From Agarivorans albus (lineage in GTDB: Bacteria; Pseudomonadota; Gammaproteobacteria; Enterobacterales; Celerinatantimonadaceae): a stretch of DNA of 64,000 bases. Positions 30,699 to 41,097 of the stretch are shown piece by piece. Numbering within the stretch: the first letter of the stretch is position 1; each line of letters starts with the position of its first letter. The stretch lies in NCBI RefSeq assembly GCF_019670105.1, contig NZ_AP023032.1:2970972-3034971 (forward strand), written 5' to 3'. Both the position numbers and the translations under genes were made by a program. The notes below the pieces were generated by a model, which did no database searches, was not told the origin of the DNA, and saw nothing but the letters and a program-made list of their open reading frames with translations.

Positions 30699-31826
30699 TT
30701 AATATCTCAAATCATCTGGAATAGGTAGATCATCCACAACCGGTTTAGGACGCTTACCTTTACCTTTGCGGTATTGCTCAAGCTGGAAAACAAAAGCAAG
30801 TACTTGTGCCACAGCAACGTACAAGCCTTCAGGAATATCGTGGCCAAGTTTAGTTGTGTGATACAAGGAACGAGTTAAAGCAGGCGCTTGCATCACTGGT
30901 ACATCATAGTGACGTGCAATTTCGCGAATTTTCATGGCGACTTCATCTACCCCTTTAGCCACTACTTTTGGCGCTCCACTGCCATTGCTGTCGTATTTTA
31001 GCGCTACAGAAAAATGTGTTGGGTTGGTAACAACAACGTCCGCCTGAGGTACGTCGGCCATCATTCGACGAGCAGCCATTTCCATTTGTAAGCGGCGAAT
31101 ACGCCCTTTTACTTCAGGGCTACCCTCCATGTTTTTATGCTCGTCTTTTACTTCTTGCTTAGACATTTTAAGCTGCTTGTTGTGATTCCAAATTTGATAA
31201 GGCACATCAATGATCACAATAATAATCAAGCTACATACTAAAGCTAACAGCATCCATTGCAGCATATCCAAGGCATTAACAATTGAACCAGGAATAGACT
31301 GCATGCTAAGCGTAAGAATTTCAGCAAACTTCCATTGCAGGACAAACCAGACTACCCCGGCAATGACCAACACTTTAGCGACGCTTTTTATGAACTCTAC
31401 AAAAGCTTGAATGCCCAACATTCGTTTAAAGCCTTGAATGGGCGACATTTTACTGGCTTTTGGCCTAGCAGCCTCCCAGCTAAATGGCATGCCTCCTAAT
31501 AGAGTATTGCCAATAAGCGCGGCTAAAGTAATAAAGCCCATGATCCATATCATTGGTTTAAACAATAACCAGCCCATAATGCCTAAGTTTTTTAGCATTA
31601 GGTTTACGTCAAAAACTTCTTCTCGGCTCATCACAAAAGCGGTTTGGAAAACCTTGACCATGGATTCCGCCAACATACCGCCAAAAGCCATGATGGCTAA
31701 GGCTGCACTAATCAGTACCGCAGCGGTACCTAACTCTTTAGAACGCGCTACCTGCCCTTTATTACGGGCGTCTTCGAGTTTTTTCCCCGTGGGGTCTTCC
31801 GTTTTTTCTTGATCGTCGTCTGCCAT
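30699..31826 (-). CDS. flhB: Flagellar export switch protein FlhB
   Basis: A 375-residue protein with four helices (about 30-215) and a cytoplasmic domain. The autocleavage site NPTH lies in VVTNPTHFSVALKYD (near residue 271). Cleavage lets the export apparatus switch from hook to filament substrates with FliK. It is 18 bp after fliR. A 98-bp gap with the flhA promoter follows. Confidence 0.97.
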   Translation of the reverse strand: MADDDQEKTEDPTGKKLEDARNKGQVARSKELGTAAVLISAALAIMAFGGMLAESMVKVFQTAFVMSREEVFDVNLMLKNLGIMGWLLFKPMIWIMGFITLAALIGNTLLGGMPFSWEAARPKASKMSPIQGFKRMLGIQAFVEFIKSVAKVLVIAGVVWFVLQWKFAEILTLSMQSIPGSIVNALDMLQWMLLALVCSLIIIVIIDVPYQIWNHNKQLKMSKQEVKDEHKNMEGSPEVKGRIRRLQMEMAARRMMADVPQADVVVTNPTHFSVALKYDSNGSGAPKVVAKGVDEVAMKIREIARHYDVPVMQAPALTRSLYHTTKLGHDIPEGLYVAVAQVLAFVFQLEQYRKGKGKRPKPVVDDLPIPDDLRY

Positions 31827-31844
31827 AGTAACTCGACCCTTGGT

Positions 31845-32624
31845 TTAACAACCAATCAGCAGCATGTCACATGCCAAGCTGCGGCCAACCTCCCACTGAC
31901 GTTCAAAATGCGCTAGAAACCCACCAATGGTGAGCCAAAGAATGAATAAACCAAACAACATACTTACCGCAAAACCAATACTAAAAATATTCAGCTGCGG
32001 GGCTGCTCGCGTCATAATACCGAAAGAAAAGTTTACCAGTAACATTGCAACTACAGATGATATAGATAGCGCCAAAGCAGCCAAAAATAATTGTGAATAC
32101 CAGCCTGCCAGTAATTGATAATCCAAACTGCTTAAGCCGTTCATACCCACCGGCAGGGTTTCAAAACTCATAGCAATTAAAGTAATCAACTGCAAATGGC
32201 CGTCGATGGCCAGAAACAATAAGGTTGCCAAAAGCAAATAGAATTGACCGACAACCGGCGTACTTTGGCCGTTATTCGGATCGACCATGGAGGCAAAACC
32301 CAAACTGGTTTGCATAGCAATAATTTGTCCGCCAACAACAAAGGTTTGCATCAATAACTGTGAAATAAATCCAATAGCAGCGCCAATAAGTACCTGCTGC
32401 AAAATAACGATAACAGCTTGAAAAGAGAAAACTTCTATTCCAGTTACTTCCGGCAAAATAGGCACTAAAGCAAAAGTGATGGCTAAAGCTAGTAACAATC
32501 GCACCCGAGTTGGTACTGATTTACCTCCAAAACTTGCTAATACCATCAGCATCGCAGCTACTCGAGTAAGCGCCCATAGATACTGACCAATCCAAGCCAT
32601 CACTACGCTGGCAGGAAACTCCAT
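31845..32624 (-). CDS. fliR: Flagellar export protein FliR
   Basis: A 259-residue membrane protein of the export core, with about six helices and a conserved AAxMM start (WALTRVAAMLMVL). The frame can be read from 32693. The ATG at 32624 overlaps the fliQ stop by one base (TAATG) and gives the normal FliR N-terminus and length. Confidence 0.95.
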   Translation of the reverse strand: MEFPASVVMAWIGQYLWALTRVAAMLMVLASFGGKSVPTRVRLLLALAITFALVPILPEVTGIEVFSFQAVIVILQQVLIGAAIGFISQLLMQTFVVGGQIIAMQTSLGFASMVDPNNGQSTPVVGQFYLLLATLLFLAIDGHLQLITLIAMSFETLPVGMNGLSSLDYQLLAGWYSQLFLAALALSISSVVAMLLVNFSFGIMTRAAPQLNIFSIGFAVSMLFGLFILWLTIGGFLAHFERQWEVGRSLACDMLLIGC

Positions 32625-32893
32625 TAGCCAACAACCTGAGGAATCATATCCACCATGGTAAAAAACAACTCCATTAGTTTCTCGGTAAACCAATGACCAG
32701 CGACAATAAGCGCACCTAAGGTAACCAGTAGGCGAGGTAAAAAACTTAAGGTTTGTTCATTAATTGAGGTAGCGGCTTGGAAAATAGCAACGATTAGTCC
32801 AACCAACAAACTAGGAACAATGGCAGCAGACACCAATAGCATCACTTGGCCTAAAGCAAGGCGAAATACATCAACAAAGACTTCCGGTTCCAT
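32624..32893 (-). CDS. fliQ: Flagellar export protein FliQ
   Basis: An 89-residue protein with two helices (LMLVSAAIVPSLLVGLIVAIFQA-type and a second at about 50-75). This is the usual size of the export-core subunit FliQ. It lies between fliP (16-bp gap) and fliR (one-base overlap). Confidence 0.95.
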   Translation of the reverse strand: MEPEVFVDVFRLALGQVMLLVSAAIVPSLLVGLIVAIFQAATSINEQTLSFLPRLLVTLGALIVAGHWFTEKLMELFFTMVDMIPQVVG

Positions 32894-32909
32894 CTAAAGG
32901 CTCCTACGT

Positions 32910-33653
32910 CTATACGCCAAAACTATTTGCAAGCGTGCCCATCACCAAGCTCCATCCATCTACCAACACAAACAGCATTAGCTTAAATGGCAAAGATACA
33001 ATCATTGGCGACAGCATCATCATACCCATTGCCATCAAGATACTGGCCACCACTAAGTCGATAACCAAGAAGGGAATAAACAACATGAAACCAATTTGGA
33101 AAGCGGTTTTAAGCTCTGAGGTTATAAAGGCAGGAATAAGTACATTGAAAGGTACCTCTTCCGGCGAGCCCACTTCCACTTTGGCAATTTTAACAAAGGT
33201 TTCCAAATCCGTTAGCCGGGTTTGCGCCAACATGAACTCTTTGAGCGGCTCTTTGGCTTTTTCGAAAGCCTGCATCGAAGTAAGATCTTCACTTAAATAT
33301 GGCTGAACAGCCTGAGTATTCACTTCATCGATTACCGGCGACATAATGAAAAAGGTCAAAAATAAAGCGATGCCAATAATTACTTGATTTGACGGGCTTT
33401 GTTGCAAACCCATGGCTTGCCTTAAAATAGACATCACCACCACGATGCGGGTGAAGGATGTCATCATAATCACTAATGCAGGCAAAAATGACAGCGCAGT
33501 CATCAAGGCCAAGACTTGCAAGGTCACCGAATACTCTTGTCCACCATCTGGATTAGTGGTCATAGTGATGGCCGGTAAAATACCTTCTTGAGCAACACTA
33601 GGGGCAACAACACCTAGCAACAAACTTAGGCAAATAAACAGCTTACTTTTCAT
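32910..33653 (-). CDS. fliP: Flagellar export protein FliP
   Basis: A 247-residue protein with a cleavable signal peptide ending SVAQEG, then four helices with the conserved [26 protein letters not shown] and [23 protein letters not shown] segments. It builds the export-gate core with FliQ and FliR. The ATG at 33653 overlaps the fliO stop by 11 nt; an upstream frame to 33695 runs inside fliO and is not used. Confidence 0.96.
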   Translation of the reverse strand: MKSKLFICLSLLLGVVAPSVAQEGILPAITMTTNPDGGQEYSVTLQVLALMTALSFLPALVIMMTSFTRIVVVMSILRQAMGLQQSPSNQVIIGIALFLTFFIMSPVIDEVNTQAVQPYLSEDLTSMQAFEKAKEPLKEFMLAQTRLTDLETFVKIAKVEVGSPEEVPFNVLIPAFITSELKTAFQIGFMLFIPFLVIDLVVASILMAMGMMMLSPMIVSLPFKLMLFVLVDGWSLVMGTLANSFGV

Positions 33654-34047
33654 TTTTAGCCAACAATCCTTGTAACTGTTTAGTAAATGAGCCACTCATC
33701 TTTTTCGGCTTGGCAACAATCGGTTTATCTAACTTATCCAAAAGGTTTATAGATTGAGTAGTAACACCAATTAAGTACTGCTGTTCACCAATTTCTACCA
33801 CCATCACCCGCTCTCGCGTACCTAAAGCTAAGTTAGTGACCACTCTAGACTGGCCACCAGCAAACTGGCTAAGCCGAGTCTTCTTTAGTACCCATGCACA
33901 AACAAAAATAGTGACTAAGACTAAAGCCAAAGACATTACCCACGAAAGCAGTTCAACTTGGCTATTGGGAGGAGTAGTGGTTTCTTGTTCAGCTAAAGCT
34001 GGCAAACTAATGCCGGCTGCAATGATGAATGCGAGGACTTGTTGCAT
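33643..34047 (-). CDS. fliO: Flagellar export assembly protein FliO
   Basis: A 134-residue protein with a signal-like N-terminus (ALAEQ), one helix ([24 protein letters not shown]) and a basic cytoplasmic domain with [21 protein letters not shown]. FliO helps assemble the FliP ring. Its ATG shares one base with the fliN stop. Confidence 0.94.
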   Translation of the reverse strand: MQQVLAFIIAAGISLPALAEQETTTPPNSQVELLSWVMSLALVLVTIFVCAWVLKKTRLSQFAGGQSRVVTNLALGTRERVMVVEIGEQQYLIGVTTQSINLLDKLDKPIVAKPKKMSGSFTKQLQGLLAKNEK

Positions 34048-34418
34048 TACTTGAGCTTTTTAATACGTTCGGTTTGGCTAATAACGTCGGTAAGGCGAAT
34101 ACCAAACTTATCATTTACAACAACCACTTCACCATGCGCAATCAGTGTTCCATTAACAAGAACATCCAACGGTTCGCCGGCAACCCTATCTAGTTCTACC
34201 ACTGAGCCTTGGTTAAGTTGTAACAGGTTACGGATGCTAATATTGCTGCGGCCTACTTCCATGGAAATAGTTACAGGAATGTCCATAATCGAATCAAGCT
34301 TACGTTGCTCTTCTTCGGTTATGGGTTTTGATTCATCGACAAAGTCTTCAAGCGGAGCAGGCTCGGCTTCGGCCATTGCTGCTGCCCACTCATCAGCCAT
34401 ATCATCTTGATCACTCAT
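34047..34418 (-). CDS. fliN: Flagellar switch protein FliN
   Basis: A 123-residue protein with an acidic N-terminal tail and a C-terminal SpoA domain (ISMEVGRSNISIRNLLQLNQGSVVELDR...GEVVVVNDKFGIRLTDV). It forms the bottom of the C ring with FliM and is where FliH docks. It sits 17 bp after fliM. Confidence 0.96.
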   Translation of the reverse strand: MSDQDDMADEWAAAMAEAEPAPLEDFVDESKPITEEEQRKLDSIMDIPVTISMEVGRSNISIRNLLQLNQGSVVELDRVAGEPLDVLVNGTLIAHGEVVVVNDKFGIRLTDVISQTERIKKLK

Positions 34419-34435
34419 ATTTTATCCTTATTACT

Positions 34436-35464
34436 TTACTCGTCGCCCGGTGATGAACGGCGGCTACTTACCACCATTTCAAGGTCACTCTTCACAGTGT
34501 CTGGACGTTTTAACTGAGTATCAATTTTCAGTGCCATTTTTTCTTTCTGTCTACCAAGTTTAACTCGGTAACTAGGTAAATCTTCTACATATAACATAGC
34601 AGTTTCAGGCATCTCAACCGGGATAATATCACCTGCTTTAAGATCCATTAACTGACGCAGCGTTACGTCAGTTTCTAACAATTTGGTATGTAAACCCACT
34701 GGCACATCCATGATTTCATCACTTAGTGCTGAGCTCCAACGCTGGTCAGTGTCTTGTTTATCACTTTGCACACCCGCATCTAAAAGCTCTCGAATCGGTT
34801 CCAACATTGAATACGGCATAGATATATGGAAGTCGCCACCGCCGCCATCCAGCTCAATATGAAATGAGCTAACAACAATCACTTCGGTGGGACTCACGAT
34901 ATTGGCCATTGCAGGGTTTACTTCTGAGTCCAAATAATCGAAGCCAACGTCCATTACTGGCGCCCAAGCTTCTACATAGTCTTCAAAAATAATTTTAAGC
35001 AGCATTTGAATAATGCGGCGCTCGGTAGGTGTAAACTCGCGGCCTTCAATTTTGGCATGATAACGCCCATCTCCACCGAAGAAGTTCTCTACCAAAATGA
35101 ACACCAAACGTGCTTCCATGGTTACTAAAGCAGTACCTTTTAAAGGTCGAAAACGAACCATGTTTAAACTGGTAGGAACAAATAGCGTGTGAACGTATTC
35201 GCCAAACTTAATCATTTGCACGCCATTAATAGATACTTCCGCTGTGCGGCGCATCATATTAAATAGGCTAATTCGCATATGCCTAGCAAATCGTTCATTA
35301 ACCAACTCAAGAGTTGGCATTCGTCCACGAACGATTCGATCTTGAGAAGAGAAGTCAAACTCCACCACACTGCCAGACATTTCTGGCTCTATGATGTCCT
35401 CTTCTATGTCATCAACACCATGTAATAGCGCATCGATCTCGTCTTGGCTTAATAAATCGCTCAC
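34436..35464 (-). CDS. fliM: Flagellar switch protein FliM
   Basis: A 342-residue C-ring protein. The N-terminal peptide LLSQDEIDALLHGV (residues 4-17) is the CheY-P docking motif. The middle domain follows (RIVRGRMPTLELVNERFARHMR), and the C-terminal SpoA domain is at about 255-330. CheY-P bound here changes rotation. The start is GTG, with AAAGGA 5 nt upstream, 9 nt after fliL. Confidence 0.97.
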   Translation of the reverse strand: MSDLLSQDEIDALLHGVDDIEEDIIEPEMSGSVVEFDFSSQDRIVRGRMPTLELVNERFARHMRISLFNMMRRTAEVSINGVQMIKFGEYVHTLFVPTSLNMVRFRPLKGTALVTMEARLVFILVENFFGGDGRYHAKIEGREFTPTERRIIQMLLKIIFEDYVEAWAPVMDVGFDYLDSEVNPAMANIVSPTEVIVVSSFHIELDGGGGDFHISMPYSMLEPIRELLDAGVQSDKQDTDQRWSSALSDEIMDVPVGLHTKLLETDVTLRQLMDLKAGDIIPVEMPETAMLYVEDLPSYRVKLGRQKEKMALKIDTQLKRPDTVKSDLEMVVSSRRSSPGDE

Positions 35465-35473
35465 GTTGGTCCT

Positions 35474-35983
35474 TTATTGCATTACAAAGCCGGTGAATAG
35501 GATTTTTTCTACCACTACTTTACCGGTTATCTCTTTTAATGCTTTTTGTGTCTCAGTTAACGAATTCTCGCGAATTTTGTCTTTGCCTTCTTGAGTTGAT
35601 AAGTCTTCTACGGTTGCAGAGCTAAATACACTCAATAAGGTCCCTTCAATCAATGGAATATGAAGCTTGGCGGCTTCTTCATTGGCAGTACCACGAACCA
35701 ATAATTGTACTTTAATTTGTACTAAGCGATCTCGGTGGTCGCCCACAATATTAAATACGAATGGTCTAGGCATACCTACATATAAGGCTGTATGAGTAAC
35801 TGAAGACGTTGCTTCCTCTGCTGGTTCTGCTGCAGCTGGGGCTTCATCTGAGTCGCCGCCCATTAACAAAAAGCCAACCACACCACCAATCACCAATACG
35901 GCTACAATAGCGATGATGATAATTAGCTTCTTTTTACTGCTACCTTCACCATCTTCTACTTTTAATTCTGATTCTTCAGCCAT
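35474..35983 (-). CDS. fliL: Flagellar basal-body protein FliL
   Basis: A 169-residue protein with a short acidic-basic cytoplasmic tail, one helix (LIIIIAIVAVLVIGGVVGFLLM) and a periplasmic domain with the VGMPRPFVFNI and DHRDRLVQIKVQLLVR segments. It surrounds and stabilises the stator. It lies between fliK and fliM. Confidence 0.95.
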   Translation of the reverse strand: MAEESELKVEDGEGSSKKKLIIIIAIVAVLVIGGVVGFLLMGGDSDEAPAAAEPAEEATSSVTHTALYVGMPRPFVFNIVGDHRDRLVQIKVQLLVRGTANEEAAKLHIPLIEGTLLSVFSSATVEDLSTQEGKDKIRENSLTETQKALKEITGKVVVEKILFTGFVMQ

Positions 35984-36066
35984 CTACGTTTCCATGAAAT
36001 TATCGCTAAACTGCTTTTATTATTACATAGTTAAGAGGCGCTTCAACAGCATCTCATAGAAATAAA

Positions 36067-38139
36067 CTAGGCATAAAAGTCAATGCCATCACTGTTTGCA
36101 TGATTCGCCAGCAATGCGCTCATGTCTTGCTCAGTAGTATCATCAACCAGTTCGCCGTTGGTCGATTGTCCACCAGCCGTTGTTTGGCCTCCACCTTGTT
36201 GAGAAGCGCTGCCTTGATTTTGTTGGCTAACCTGATTTTGCCCCAGTTCGATTCCCTGTTGCTGCAGCATTTCTCGTAAACGTGGCATTGTTTGTTCCAA
36301 AGCTTCACGCGCTTGCGGATTTTGTACTTGAATTTGTACCGAGACTTGTTGGTCTTGATTCATTTGCAAGCGAATTTGCATGCTTCCTAGCTCCGCAGGG
36401 TCTAAACGAATTTCAGCCTTTTGCATGCCTTGGCTTAACATGTATTGTACCCGTTGGTTTAACTCAGCTGGCGCTTGGTATTGCGCAGGGTTCAAACGCT
36501 CATTGAACTGCGTTGCTTTGTCATTAACTTGATTAGCTTGCTGAGCTTGTTTTAGTACAGCTTCATTACTTCCTTGCTCTGCCCGAGCCACCACGTCGGC
36601 GCCCGAAGCAGCTCTAAAAAGACTGTGGTGCTCTTGTGGTCGAGTAGCTTCAGCTTGGTTAGGTAATCCCTGTTGTTGGGTCTGTGATGATTGCTGTTCC
36701 TTATGCTCGGAACCATTTTCACCGCTCGATTGCTTGCTACTCGCAGCAGTAATACTTGCGCTCGCAAGTTTATCGCTTTGCTGGGCAACATCTGCAGCGC
36801 TAACTTTACTGTTAACCGTAGTGTTAGTGCCCTGCTGAACAGCGACGCCAGCTTTAGGCTCGTCGCTTACTTTATTGGTTTGCTGAGCAGCCACAGCTTC
36901 GCCGCTTAATTTAGCATTCAGCTCTTTCGCCCTTGTTTCCTCTTGGTCTAAATGAGGTTTAGCCATTGAATGATTAGCTTGAGCTTCACCCTGTTGTTTT
37001 AAGCGGTTTTGCTCTGCTAAAGATAAAGGCTTTTCAGAAGCTTTGTCTTGGGCAGCACTTAGGGATTTATCCGCGAGAGCTTTTTCTGTAGTGCTAGAAG
37101 CTAAGGCTTCGGACTCTTTAGCCTTAAGCGCTTTTTGCTCATCACTTCGACTAACAGTAGCAACAACTTTGTCTAATGGCGCTTTTTCATTAGCGCTTGA
37201 AGTCAAACGCTCACCCTCTTTAGCACTTAAGGTTTTGTTATGCTCACCCGCTAAAGCTGGTGCATTTTCTTTGATAATTCGCTCATTGCTTGGGTCAAGC
37301 TTTGGGTCTTTATCAGCAACTTTTTTGGGTTCCACTGGTTCACCAGCGAGCTGTTGTTTATTGCTGCTTTGCTCTTGGCCAGCGGTGGTTTTATCAGTTG
37401 TTTCTGACTTTGTAGAGTTCAGACCTTCTACTGCGGCTTCTTTTGAGATAGCTGTTTGAGCGTTTTGTGAACCAGCAGTTGCTGCGATATCTACTTTAAC
37501 GGGTTTAGCTGCAGCATCTTTCCCATCGCTCACTTGGCTACTGTCTTTAGCATCGCTCGAATGCGCTTTGGTTGCTTCTGCTTGAGTAGGCGGCAACTCT
37601 CTGCCGCTTTGTGTTGTTTGATTAACTAACGTTTGCTTATCGGCTGCTAGTTTTTCATCGCCAACGGCTGTTTTCTCTTGTTTTAAGGAAGAGTCACTAT
37701 CAACAAGCGACTGTTTTTGTAGATTTTTACTAGGAGTTTCAGTGTCAACGGATTCCTCATTACTAGACTCTTCACTACTGGTAATGTCTTTACTATCAGG
37801 GGTTTTACTACCGTTAACTAGCTCTGTCTCAGCAGTTTTATTAGTTTCACCTTGGTTTTTATCTATACCTTCGGCCGCTTGCTTGGCATTATCCAACTGT
37901 TTTAATAAATCACTAGGACTTTGAGCTTTACCAGCTTCAGCATCGTCACTCACATTATTTTTCGAGCCGGAAAGCTGCTTTTCAATCGCTTGCTTTACTG
38001 GGCTATCAGCTTTTGGGAGATGCTCTAACTCTTTGACTAATTTAGCAAAATCGTCACTTTTCTCAGAGGGACTAAGCGCTGCACTTCCTAGTGAAGAAAA
38101 CTGTTTGGCATTGGCTGTGTCGGTTAACAGTAATTCCAT
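36067..38139 (-). CDS. fliK: Flagellar hook-length control protein FliK
   Basis: A 690-residue protein, long for FliK. It has a low-complexity Ser/Lys/Gln/Ala-rich ruler region (about 20-560) and the conserved C-terminal domain with LNQRVQYMLSQGMQKAEIRLDPAELGSMQIRLQM (about 570-650). That C-terminal domain signals FlhB to switch substrates. The ruler includes two related blocks of about 22 residues around 37060-37124 and 37175-37230. The frame begins at 38205. I use the ATG at 38139, which gives the common short N-terminus, but its ribosome site is weak. Confidence 0.92.
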   Translation of the reverse strand: MELLLTDTANAKQFSSLGSAALSPSEKSDDFAKLVKELEHLPKADSPVKQAIEKQLSGSKNNVSDDAEAGKAQSPSDLLKQLDNAKQAAEGIDKNQGETNKTAETELVNGSKTPDSKDITSSEESSNEESVDTETPSKNLQKQSLVDSDSSLKQEKTAVGDEKLAADKQTLVNQTTQSGRELPPTQAEATKAHSSDAKDSSQVSDGKDAAAKPVKVDIAATAGSQNAQTAISKEAAVEGLNSTKSETTDKTTAGQEQSSNKQQLAGEPVEPKKVADKDPKLDPSNERIIKENAPALAGEHNKTLSAKEGERLTSSANEKAPLDKVVATVSRSDEQKALKAKESEALASSTTEKALADKSLSAAQDKASEKPLSLAEQNRLKQQGEAQANHSMAKPHLDQEETRAKELNAKLSGEAVAAQQTNKVSDEPKAGVAVQQGTNTTVNSKVSAADVAQQSDKLASASITAASSKQSSGENGSEHKEQQSSQTQQQGLPNQAEATRPQEHHSLFRAASGADVVARAEQGSNEAVLKQAQQANQVNDKATQFNERLNPAQYQAPAELNQRVQYMLSQGMQKAEIRLDPAELGSMQIRLQMNQDQQVSVQIQVQNPQAREALEQTMPRLREMLQQQGIELGQNQVSQQNQGSASQQGGGQTTAGGQSTNGELVDDTTEQDMSALLANHANSDGIDFYA

Positions 38140-38236
38140 ATATTTGCTTACCCTTGCGATAAAAATATTTGTTTCGCGACCCACATATTGAAGGCGCGCT
38201 AGCATTATCTAAAATTCAAAGCATTAAACGTGCCGA

Positions 38237-38680
38237 TTAGCTCGCTTGACCTCGAAGATGTGCATATAGCGCATATTCATCTAATAGTTTTTGCTCTTCA
38301 CGTGCTTGTTTATTCTGTTTTTGTTTTACTTGTTTATCAATCAGCAGCTCCATAGCTTTGCGCTTTGCTTGTACATCTAGCCATTGCTTGCGCTTCAACA
38401 ACACGTTCTTTTTCACCTGTTCAATGCTTTTCCCCTGCTGAACGCTGGCTTGTTCAAGCTTTTGAATAAACAATTGATATTGGTGAAAACTATCCGCATA
38501 AAAGCCGTCAACTCCCTTAGCTAAGGCTTGCTCGAGATAGGAACGTCGGTAGTCTTCGAGATGCGCAAGTTGTGCTTCAAATTCGCTAAGTTGCTGTTGT
38601 GCTTCGGCCATGTCTCGGGCGGCGTCTTGCTCTTGTTCTTGCAAGCGTTCCACCATTAAATATAAAGCTCGCCTTGCCAT
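38237..38680 (-). CDS. fliJ: Flagellar export chaperone FliJ
   Basis: A 147-residue, nearly all-helical coiled-coil protein (ERLQEQEQDAARDMAEAQQQLSEFEAQ...). FliJ inserts in the FliI ring and links it to FlhA. Two ATGs are possible (38686 and 38680). AGGAG lies right against the first and 6 nt before the second, so the second is preferred. It is 32 bp after fliI. Confidence 0.92.
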   Translation of the reverse strand: MARRALYLMVERLQEQEQDAARDMAEAQQQLSEFEAQLAHLEDYRRSYLEQALAKGVDGFYADSFHQYQLFIQKLEQASVQQGKSIEQVKKNVLLKRKQWLDVQAKRKAMELLIDKQVKQKQNKQAREEQKLLDEYALYAHLRGQAS

Positions 38681-38712
38681 GCCCATCTCCTACTCAACTA
38701 AATCTTAGTTGC

Positions 38713-40068
38713 TTATAATGGGCCTTGCGCGTTGATGTTAGCCATTTGCATGGTGCGTTCCATCCGCGTCAGACTTTCGTCATAAGCTACTACTTCTTTC
38801 ATTTCTTGCTGCAAGAACTGATCCATATGCGGCTTCATAGCGATGGCTAAATCAATGCGTTTATCTGCGCCGCGTTGGTAGGCGCCAATAGCGATAAGGT
38901 CTTGGTTTTGCTGGTAAGAAGCATTGAGCGATTTTAGCTGGCGAGCCAGTTGCTGATGCCCCTCACTCGTTACTGCAGGCATTACCCGACTGATTGACTT
39001 TTCAATATCAACCGCGGGGTAATGGCCAGAGTCGGCTAACTCGCGCGACAATACTATATGTCCGTCAAGAATAGCTCGGGCGGCATCGGCAATCGGATCC
39101 TGTAAATCGTCACCTTCGGTAAGCACGGTAAAAAAGGCGGTGATAGAACCTTGCCCTTCTCCGCCATTACCGGCGCGCTCTACCAGACGAGGTAGCTTGG
39201 CAAAAACCGATGGTGGATAACCTTTGGTAGCTGGCGGCTCACCAATGGCTAATGCTATTTCACGCTGGGCTTGGGCGTAGCGAGTTAAAGAGTCCATTAG
39301 CAGTAAAACATTTAAGCCTTGATCGCGGAAGTACTCGGCAATGGTTAAAGTAGTGTCACAGCCCTTCAAACGCATAAGCGGTGAAGCATCGGCAGGCGCA
39401 GCCACCACAACCGCCCGTTGGCGGCCTTCTTCACCTAAAATGTCGTCAATAAACTCTTTTACTTCTCGGCCACGTTCACCAATCAACCCCACTACGACTA
39501 CATCAGCAGTAGTTCCTCGCGTCATCATGCCCATGAGTACACTTTTACCCACACCAGAGCCGGCAAATAGGCCCATTCGCTGCCCCTGACCTACGGTAAG
39601 TACCGAATTAATCGAACGAACCCCAACATCCAATGGTTGTTTAATTGGCTTTCTTGCCATGGGGTTTAAACGCGCGGAGCTAAGGTTAGTGGTTTGCTTG
39701 CAATTAATATCACCCAATCCATCGAGTGGTTTGCCTACGCCGTCAATTACTCGACCAAGTAACTCCATACCTACTGGAATACCGTGGTGTTCATGCATTG
39801 GAATAACTCGAGCGCCAGGCAGCACTCCAGTAAGCTGTTCACTGGGCATCAGGAAAAGCTTATCGCCAGAAAAACCAACCACTTCAGCTTCTAAAAAACC
39901 GTCAAGCGTTTCTACTGAACAAAGCGAGCCTACTGGCGCGCGACAGCCAACGGCTTCTAAGGTTAAGCCAACCACCCGAGTCAATTTACCCGCAACCGTT
40001 GGTGCGTTGCGAACATGCTCAGTGTTATAAGCTTTAAGTCGTTGGCTCAGCGTCATCGTCTTGACCAT
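38713..40068 (-). CDS. fliI: Flagellar export ATPase FliI
   Basis: A 451-residue F1-beta-like ATPase. Walker A is [16 protein letters not shown] (P-loop GSGVGKS), then [13 protein letters not shown], Walker [15 protein letters not shown], and [18 protein letters not shown]. It powers or primes substrate delivery to the export gate. It overlaps the end of fliH by 35 nt. An ATG at 40056 is also possible; neither start has a strong ribosome site. Confidence 0.97.
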   Translation of the reverse strand: MVKTMTLSQRLKAYNTEHVRNAPTVAGKLTRVVGLTLEAVGCRAPVGSLCSVETLDGFLEAEVVGFSGDKLFLMPSEQLTGVLPGARVIPMHEHHGIPVGMELLGRVIDGVGKPLDGLGDINCKQTTNLSSARLNPMARKPIKQPLDVGVRSINSVLTVGQGQRMGLFAGSGVGKSVLMGMMTRGTTADVVVVGLIGERGREVKEFIDDILGEEGRQRAVVVAAPADASPLMRLKGCDTTLTIAEYFRDQGLNVLLLMDSLTRYAQAQREIALAIGEPPATKGYPPSVFAKLPRLVERAGNGGEGQGSITAFFTVLTEGDDLQDPIADAARAILDGHIVLSRELADSGHYPAVDIEKSISRVMPAVTSEGHQQLARQLKSLNASYQQNQDLIAIGAYQRGADKRIDLAIAMKPHMDQFLQQEMKEVVAYDESLTRMERTMQMANINAQGPL

Positions 40069-41095
40069 TTTGGCGAATAAAAGACTGTAGGCTTTGTTTA
40101 ATCACTTCATTCATATCTACAGATACTGAAGAAAGGTCGTTTTCAATTAAACAGTCACCTTGCGTTAGGCTACCATCTGCTAATAATTGCCAGTTTTTCT
40201 TTGCTTGGGTTTCTGGAGGAAACACAGCTTGAATCACCGCCATGTCTTCTGGGTGTAGATGAATGCGAATATGTTGTTTTTGCAAAGGCAGCGCAGCTAC
40301 TGCTTGCTTAACGGTTTTGGCGATTATGCTCGGGTTAGTCACCAGCTCTACTTGGACAATCTCTGCCGCTAGTTTAGTGGCTAGCTCTACCACTTGTTGC
40401 TCAACCTCTTCATCAATCTGTTTATTGGGCTGATGAAGCTGATCAATAAGCCCTTGCCAACGGCTGCTTAACTGATCAATTTGTTGCTGTCCTTCGCTTA
40501 AACCTTGGCTTAAGCCCTCTTGATGGCCTTGTGCCTTGCCTTGTTCCAAGCCTTCTTCGTGGCCGGTTAGCAAACCTTCTTTGTGACCTTCCGCTTTACC
40601 TTCAGCTTTGCCCTCTTCATAAGCAGACTGTCGAAGCGCTTCAAGCTCTTCAATTGTCATCGGCTCAAATTGAATTTCAGGCTCTTCTTCAACGGGCTCT
40701 TCGTTGAACCACGCTGGCTTCATATTGAATACGTTGCTAGTAGGCTCTTCTTCAACATGGTGGGGATCGGTGAAGTCAGGGAGAGGCCACGCTATATCGT
40801 CTTCTGGCTCAGATTCAGCCTGTTCATTATTTGGTAGTTCATTATTTAGCTGTTCAGCCGCTATATTTTGCTGTTCTGCTGCATCGGCTAACATCGCGTC
40901 AATCGCCGCTTGTTCGTCGCTTACATCGCTACTTTGCTCTTCTGTTGCTGGCGCTTCACTGGCTGGTGAAGCGTCATTTTGCTCTAAAAGCGCAGCTATC
41001 TCATCTTCATCCATCATCTCGCTGGACGCTTCAATTGGAGCGTCTTGCGCGAGATCTTCGCTCTCTTGTTCTGGCGTTTTATCTTGGTCGCTCAT
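40034..41095 (-). CDS. fliH: Flagellar export stator protein FliH
   Basis: A 353-residue protein, longer than enteric FliH because of an extra acidic N-terminal region of about 150 residues. Glycine-spaced helix repeats follow ([22 protein letters not shown], about 168-200), with the usual GxxxG pattern of FliH. The C-terminal domain (about 225-340) binds Fli[12 protein letters not shown] peptide at residues 29-38 resembles the FliM N-terminus. It regulates FliI and docks it to FliN. Confidence 0.93.
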   Translation of the reverse strand: MSDQDKTPEQESEDLAQDAPIEASSEMMDEDEIAALLEQNDASPASEAPATEEQSSDVSDEQAAIDAMLADAAEQQNIAAEQLNNELPNNEQAESEPEDDIAWPLPDFTDPHHVEEEPTSNVFNMKPAWFNEEPVEEEPEIQFEPMTIEELEALRQSAYEEGKAEGKAEGHKEGLLTGHEEGLEQGKAQGHQEGLSQGLSEGQQQIDQLSSRWQGLIDQLHQPNKQIDEEVEQQVVELATKLAAEIVQVELVTNPSIIAKTVKQAVAALPLQKQHIRIHLHPEDMAVIQAVFPPETQAKKNWQLLADGSLTQGDCLIENDLSSVSVDMNEVIKQSLQSFIRQNGQDDDAEPTT

Positions 41096-41097
41096 GT

